Source of the DNA: Nitrospinota bacterium
Lineage (GTDB): Bacteria > Nitrospinota > Nitrospinia > JACRGO01
DNA length: 9,373 bases
Assembly: GCA_016212295.1 (NCBI GenBank)
Contig: JACRGO010000119.1
Coordinates: 1-9,373, forward strand
Reading direction: 5' to 3'
The notes under the pieces are model-generated. The model had not been told where the DNA came from. It saw nothing but the letters and a program-made list of their open reading frames with translations, and did no database searches. Below are positions 6,384 through 9,373 of the stretch, in pieces (the stretch's first letter is position 1; each line of letters starts with the position of its first letter). A program made the translations under genes and the position numbers.

Positions 6384-7313
6384 ATGAAAAAAATCGATTT
6401 TAAAAAAATAAAAACCTATCCCATTGCCGAGCGCAAGAACAAGGTCTCAATAAAAGAGTTCGTCAATCCGCAAAAATGGAAAGACAGCAAAAAGATAAAT
6501 GACCTCTTCCCCGGCATTTTAAAAGGCAACGATCTCAGGGAAATTGTGAAGGCAATGCTGGAAGCCAGAAGACTCGGCAAACCGGTCCTGTGGGCAATCG
6601 GCGCGCATGTGATCAAGTGCGGGTTGAGTCCACTCCTCATTGACCTTATGAAGGAAGGGCTTGTATCCGGGATCGCCATGAACGGCGCGGGGGCAATCCA
6701 TGATTACGAAATCGCGATGACCGGCATGACCTCCGAGGACGTGGCGGAGGAGATCCAGGAGGGGCGCTTCGGCATGGTGGAGGAGACCGGCGCCAATATG
6801 GCCGCCGGTTTAGCGGCGCATCTTGAAGGCGAGACCGGATTGGGTGACGCCTGGGGCAAGGACATATTGAACAGAAATTATCCGCGCTTGGATTACAGCC
6901 TCATGGCGGAAGGAATAAAAAACCGTATACCCGTGACCGTGCATCCGGCCATTGGAACGGACATCACCCACATCCACCCGGACTTCGACGGAGCGCTTCT
7001 GGGCAAAGGCGCGCAAAACGATTTCAGGATTTTCACGGGTTCAGTGGCCTGCCTTGGAGACGGCGGCTGTTATCTCAATATAGGCTCGGCAGTGGTACTG
7101 CCCGAGGTTTTTTTGAAGGCCGTATCCGTGGCCCGTAACCTGGGACACGGCGTGGAAAATTTCACTTCGGTGAACATGGACATGATCCAGCACTACCGGC
7201 CCCGCGAAAACGTCATCGGCAGGCCCACTTTGAATAAAGGAAAGGGCTATTCCCTCACCGGCCACCATGAAATAATGATACCCCTCCTTTACCATCTCCT
7301 GCTCGGCGCTTAA
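6384..7313 (+). CDS. Deoxyhypusine-synthase-like protein (NAD-binding DHS fold), function uncertain
   Basis: A soluble protein of 309 residues. The block LWAIGAHVIKCGLSPLLIDL (69-88), followed by GLVSGIAMNGAGAIHDYEIA (92-111), has the order and spacing of the deoxyhypusine synthase nucleotide-binding region, where a strand-turn with Thr-Ala-Gly-Gly precedes an acidic pair. IPVTVHPAIGTDITHIHP (182-199) matches the next DHS block. True DHS makes deoxyhypusine on eIF5A, a protein bacteria lack; bacterial relatives include homospermidine synthases and uncharacterised proteins. The active-site lysine motif near the C-terminus of DHS (SWGK) is not visible: the comparable stretch reads YRPRENVIGRPT (271-282). 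A polyamine or amine-transfer role is therefore only a guess. Start at ATG 6384, where family-like sequence begins (MKKIDFKKI); the frame is open back to ATG 6297, but that extension overlaps the divergent promoter and looks non-coding. Confidence 0.7.
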   Translation: MKKIDFKKIKTYPIAERKNKVSIKEFVNPQKWKDSKKINDLFPGILKGNDLREIVKAMLEARRLGKPVLWAIGAHVIKCGLSPLLIDLMKEGLVSGIAMNGAGAIHDYEIAMTGMTSEDVAEEIQEGRFGMVEETGANMAAGLAAHLEGETGLGDAWGKDILNRNYPRLDYSLMAEGIKNRIPVTVHPAIGTDITHIHPDFDGALLGKGAQNDFRIFTGSVACLGDGGCYLNIGSAVVLPEVFLKAVSVARNLGHGVENFTSVNMDMIQHYRPRENVIGRPTLNKGKGYSLTGHHEIMIPLLYHLLLGA

Positions 7314-7413
7314 TTCAAGAACATTATTAAGGAATGCAGGAGAAGAGAAAGAGCTATTTTAAAAATGAAGAAAATTTATACCTGTTAAACTCCCCGATTG
7401 CAAAGAGGTAACA
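7314..7413 (+). other. Gap with a 25-codon frame before the toxin remnant
   Basis: A short frame with ATG at 7334 and stop at 7409-7411 (MQEKRKSYFKNEENLYLLNS at its start) ends 2 bases before the ATG of the toxin remnant. Its position is where an antitoxin would sit, but 25 residues are too few to assign, and AAGGA is too close to its ATG to act well. It may be the tail of a deleted antitoxin gene or chance. Confidence 0.2.
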
Positions 7414-7560
7414 ATGAATTTAGGGGATGTCGATGAGGCATATACCTGGTACGAAGATCGCAGACCTGGCTTGGGAGAAGATTTTCTATGCTGCAATGAT
7501 AATCAATCTTTTGCAACTTCTAATTACCATCAACTGAAAAAACCGCCGTTTACTCTTTAA
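7414..7560 (+). pseudogene. ParE/RelE-type toxin remnant, truncated
   Basis: A 48-codon frame. Its first 25 residues contain VDEAYTWYEDRRPGLGEDFL, the alpha-helical N-terminal signature of ParE/RelE-family toxins (D-x-A-x-x-W-Y-E-x-x-x-P-G-L-G). A normal ParE is about 95-105 residues: the first beta strand before the helix is missing, and after FL the sequence no longer looks like the family and soon stops. AGAGGT (7404-7409) lies 4 bases before the ATG, so the start region may survive although the product cannot fold as a toxin. The following frame belongs to a different family, which points to deletions that joined pieces of a gene cluster. Confidence 0.6.
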
Positions 7561-7673
7561 GTCCAATTGGATTAATGGGAGGCTCTTTGCCGCAGCGCCA
7601 ACAAAGACTTGTTGAAGCATGGGCGGAGTTGCATCAAGAAGAACTAATTGAGGACTGGGAAAGACTTCAATAA
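7524..7673 (+). pseudogene. DUF4160 C-terminal remnant
   Basis: This frame opens just after a stop at 7521-7523 and encodes 49 residues with no proper start (first ATG at 7575). The text AVYSLSPIGLMGGSLPQRQQ, then LVEAWAELHQEELIEDWE, matches the C-terminal half of DUF4160 proteins as I know them (a Tyr-rich strand, G-x-L-P-x-R, then W-A-x-L-H-x-x-E-L-x-x-x-W). The N-terminal half with its usual HFH region is gone. DUF4160 genes usually precede DUF2442 genes in a toxin-antitoxin-like pair, and a DUF2442 start does follow at 7720, which supports the call. Confidence 0.6.
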
Positions 7674-7719
7674 GGAAGCCCCCCTTTTAAAATTGATCCC
7701 CTTAAATAAGGAGAGAAAA

Positions 7720-7809
7720 ATGAACCACCCAATTTATCGTGTCGTGTCCTTTGAAATCATTGGAGACTATAAAATACGTATTATTATTGATCACTCTTGT
7801 CCAAAATAG
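7720..7809 (+). pseudogene. DUF2442 gene interrupted by the insertion sequence
   Basis: ATG 7720 has an excellent AAGGAG (7708-7713) 6 bases upstream. The first 24 codons (HPIYRVVSFEIIGDYKIRII, then ID) match the N-terminus of DUF2442 proteins, normally about 80-100 residues. From 7798 the frame enters the left inverted repeat of the insertion sequence and stops at TAG 7807-7809, inside the repeat. About three quarters of the gene is lost; the rest does not reappear after the right end of the element. With DUF4160 just upstream this was the second gene of a DUF4160-DUF2442 pair. Confidence 0.7.
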
Positions 7810-7820
7810 AAATTGATTAA
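7798..7820 (+). repeat. Left inverted repeat of the IS4-family element
   Basis: 23 bases beginning TGTCCAAAATAGAA. Pairs with 9173-9195 with 3 mismatches, all in the inner 9 bases. It supplies the stop codon that ends the DUF2442 frame. Confidence 0.85.
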
Positions 7821-7823
7821 AGT

Positions 7824-7892
7824 GCCCTCCTGTAGGAATGTGTTATAGAATGTAGTTGCAAACCATCATTCTATTACAAACCTAAGGAGGGC
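7824..7892 (+). promoter_or_regulatory. Long 5' hairpin hiding the transposase ribosome-binding site
   Basis: The 5' arm 7824-7852 (GCCCTCCT, G bulge, TAGG ... AGAATG) pairs with the 3' arm 7867-7892 (CATTCT ... CCTA-AGGAGGGC). About 21-22 base pairs form, the outer 8 being perfect, and the Shine-Dalgarno AAGGAGG (7884-7890), 8 bases before ATG 7899, lies within the 3' arm. An extended -10-like box (TGTTATAGA, 7841-7849) inside the 5' arm could start a native transcript near 7856, lacking the 5' arm and leaving the site free. Transcripts entering from outside would fold and block translation. Confidence 0.6.
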
Positions 7893-7898
7893 AAGACT

Positions 7899-9095
7899 AT
7901 GGTAAAGGTATCCAGTTTGTTTAGTCAATTGCTTCAGCATTTTCCCCGGTCCGAATTTCAGCAATTGGTAAAAAAGCATCAGGCGGAATATAAATCTAAA
8001 GGTTTTTCATGCTGGACCCAGTTTGTGTCCATGCTATTCTGCCATATGGCGCATGCGGATTCTCTTCGTGAAATATGCGGAGGTTTGGCCTGTTGTATAG
8101 GAAAACTCAGGCATTTGGGCATACTGAAAAGTCCCAACAAATCCACCCTGTCTTATGCAAACGAGCATCGACCTGCGTCTTTATATGAAGAATTGTTTTG
8201 GATCGTTATGAATCGTTTACGCTCAAATGGAGGCATGGGGTATAGGAAAAAGCAGTTTCGTTTCAAAAACAAACTCCTCAGCTTCGATTCCACCACGATA
8301 TCACTTTGCCTCAGCCTCTTTCCTTGGGCGCAATTTCGCCGGTCCAAAGGCGGAGTCAAAGTTCACGTTCTCTTGGATCACGACGATTATATGCCTTCTT
8401 TTGTCCAGATTACTGAAGCGAAACATCATGACCATACCGTGGCTCGCCTTTTAAATCTTACCCTTGGGTCTATTGTAGCTTTTGACCGGGCTTACAACGA
8501 CTACCCGCTTTTCGGCCAATGGACTGATATGGGTGTTTATTTCGTTACCAGAATGAAAGAAAATGCGGTCTTCAAAGTTACTGAAGAACGCAAAATTCCC
8601 CAAAACCGCTCTATTTTGGCGGACCAGATCATTAGCCTTACCGGCATTAAAGCTGAAGAACGGTGTCCGCATCTCCTCAGGCGTGTGGTGGTCCGGGACG
8701 AAGTCAATGGCCGTGAAATTGTCCTGCTGACTAATCACCTGGAATTCGGCTCCAGCACTATTGCTTCCATCTACAAAGATCGCTGGGAAATCGAGATTTT
8801 CTTTAAAACCCTTAAACAGCATCTGAAAGTTAAAACCTTTATTGGAACAAGTGAAAACGCATTGCGCATTCAAATTTGGACAGCCTTAATAACGCTGATG
8901 CCGCTGAAATACCTCCATCACCTGTCAAAGGCCCAATGGTCCATGTCAAATCTTGCCGCCATGTTAAGGTTGAATCTCTTTAGTTACAGGGACTTAGTGG
9001 AGTGGCTCCACGACCCCTTTGGAAAACCGCCAATAACACCAGAAAATTCACCGCAATTTCAATTCCCGGGTTTTGGACAGGCAACTTATGGATAA
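7899..9095 (+). CDS. IS4-family DDE transposase
   Basis: A full-length transposase of 398 residues. The N-terminal 70 residues (FSQLLQHFPRSEFQQLVKKH, then FSCWTQFVSMLF and DSLREICGGL) are a DUF4372-type DNA-binding region. The RNase H-like catalytic core follows: D130 in LLSFDST, D196 in IVAFDRAYNDY, and E299 within the IS4 signature Y292-(2)-R295-(3)-E299-(6)-K306 (YKDRWEIEIFFKTLK). It cuts and joins the element ends. No frameshift or stop interrupts it and all catalytic residues are present, so it may be active. A strong AAGGAGG lies 8 bases upstream but is in a hairpin. It is the only gene in the element. Confidence 0.93.
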   Translation: MVKVSSLFSQLLQHFPRSEFQQLVKKHQAEYKSKGFSCWTQFVSMLFCHMAHADSLREICGGLACCIGKLRHLGILKSPNKSTLSYANEHRPASLYEELFWIVMNRLRSNGGMGYRKKQFRFKNKLLSFDSTTISLCLSLFPWAQFRRSKGGVKVHVLLDHDDYMPSFVQITEAKHHDHTVARLLNLTLGSIVAFDRAYNDYPLFGQWTDMGVYFVTRMKENAVFKVTEERKIPQNRSILADQIISLTGIKAEERCPHLLRRVVVRDEVNGREIVLLTNHLEFGSSTIASIYKDRWEIEIFFKTLKQHLKVKTFIGTSENALRIQIWTALITLMPLKYLHHLSKAQWSMSNLAAMLRLNLFSYRDLVEWLHDPFGKPPITPENSPQFQFPGFGQATYG

Positions 9096-9136
9096 AAAAG
9101 TAAAATAGGAAACCTTAACCTGGAAATTTGAATTTT

Positions 9137-9147
9137 CTTGTCCAAAA
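9137..9147 (+). repeat. Subterminal direct copy of the IS left-end sequence
   Basis: CTTGTCCAAAA is identical to 7796-7806 at the left end of the element, in the same orientation, about 50 bases inside the right end. It could be a second transposase-binding site or a leftover of an earlier end. Confidence 0.4.
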
Positions 9148-9172
9148 ACGTTGAAAATAAAGGGACAATAAT

Positions 9173-9195
9173 ATTAAAAAATTCTATTTTGGACA
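9173..9195 (-). repeat. Right inverted repeat of the IS4-family element
   Basis: Read on the minus strand it begins TGTCCAAAATAGAA, identical to the outer 14 bases of the left repeat, and matches 20 of 23 positions overall. Confidence 0.85.
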
Positions 9196-9373
9196 GCAAT
9201 GTTACTTCCCATATTTTTTCGTTCCTTTGTGCCTTTGGTTTGCTCCAGCTCTGCTGGATTGTTCTATTCAATTGAAACGTATTGAAATTGGTAATTGTTT
9301 ATTCGCCAATTAGCTGCGCTATGGCGTGTGAAAGTAATTGAGCACGCGAAACATAGCGGTATCGGTAAGTGTG
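9196..9373. other. Right flank of the IS, no gene assigned
   Basis: The DUF2442 frame does not resume here. At the edge a plus-strand frame opens at TTG 9295 (FIRQLAALWRVKVIEHAKHS) and a minus-strand frame runs in from the edge to a stop at 9301-9299 (YVSRAQLLSHAIAQLIGE); neither can be assigned. ATGGCGTGTGA at 9321-9331 also occurs at 105-115. The AAAGGCACAAAGGAACG-like text on the minus strand near 9210-9235 looks like ordinary degenerate spacer sequence. Confidence 0.4.

Larger units (their letters stand above)
7798..9195 (+). mobile_element. Complete IS4-family insertion sequence, about 1.4 kb
   Basis: The ends are defined by inverted repeats that match at 20 of 23 positions, the outer 14 bases (TGTCCAAAATAGAA) being identical. 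The element is 1398 bases with one transposase gene and short flanks: 101 bases left, including an RBS-hiding hairpin, and 100 bases right. Immediate flanks (GATCACTCT on the left, GCAATGTTA on the right) share no direct repeat, so the target-site duplication expected for this family is missing or has decayed. The exact outermost base is uncertain by 1-2 positions. Confidence 0.85.

Noticed and set aside
8451-8873. Minus-strand frame of 140 codons inside the transposase
   Set aside because: Antisense shadow of the conserved DDE core, without start signals.
1-9373. CRISPR array, tRNA, rRNA or known riboswitch
   Set aside because: No regularly spaced repeats with unique spacers, no cloverleaf with a T-loop sequence and no recognisable riboswitch core were seen on reading; covariance searches could not be run.

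Overview
The window reads as about 9.4 kb of chromosome from a free-living, probably uncultured Gram-negative bacterium. Base composition is moderate, with AT-rich spacers. The gene mix suggests a candidate phylum such as Omnitrophota or an environmental Desulfobacterota or Planctomycetota lineage: a TMTC-like membrane protein with TPRs, a deoxyhypusine-synthase-like protein, a PP-loop ATPase with an NFACT-R-like tail, and spacers full of short degenerate repeats. The phylum is a guess; no rRNA or other marker gene is present.

Layout. Positions 1-244 hold no firm gene. A minus-strand PP-loop ATPase (245-1270, TTG start with a good Shine-Dalgarno) probably acts in RNA thiolation. A 450-base spacer (1271-1721) holds a GC-rich imperfect palindrome and an AT-rich degenerate repeat. 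leuC (1722-2990) and a TMTC-like membrane/TPR protein (2990-4801) overlap by one base (TAATG) and form an operon; leuD is absent. A stand-alone CheY-like receiver protein follows (4888-5328). A repeat-filled spacer (5329-5664) carries 7-bp repeats at its two ends in opposite orientation. Next are a small unknown protein (5665-5883), a convergent coiled-coil protein with a C-terminal membrane anchor (5886-6293, minus) and, divergent from it, a deoxyhypusine-synthase-like protein (6384-7313).

The last 2 kb is accessory DNA. Remnants of a ParE/RelE-type toxin, a DUF4160 protein and a DUF2442 protein lie in a row (7414-7797). The DUF2442 reading frame is cut after about 24 codons by a complete IS4-family element (7798-9195) with 23-bp imperfect inverted repeats and an apparently intact DDE transposase. 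The transposase ribosome-binding site lies in the 3' arm of a long hairpin whose 5' arm would be present only in transcripts entering from outside, the arrangement known to protect IS10 and IS50 from read-through expression. No target-site duplication is visible and the DUF2442 frame does not resume to the right, so the right junction looks rearranged.

Three genes without a Shine-Dalgarno (leuC, the coiled-coil protein, the DHS-like protein) each have a -10-like hexamer 7-9 bases before the start codon, which suggests leaderless transcription. No new defence or biosynthetic system is evident. The best leads are the RBS-hiding hairpin, the degraded toxin-antitoxin-like cluster, the leaderless pattern, and the DHS-like protein that lacks the usual catalytic-lysine motif.
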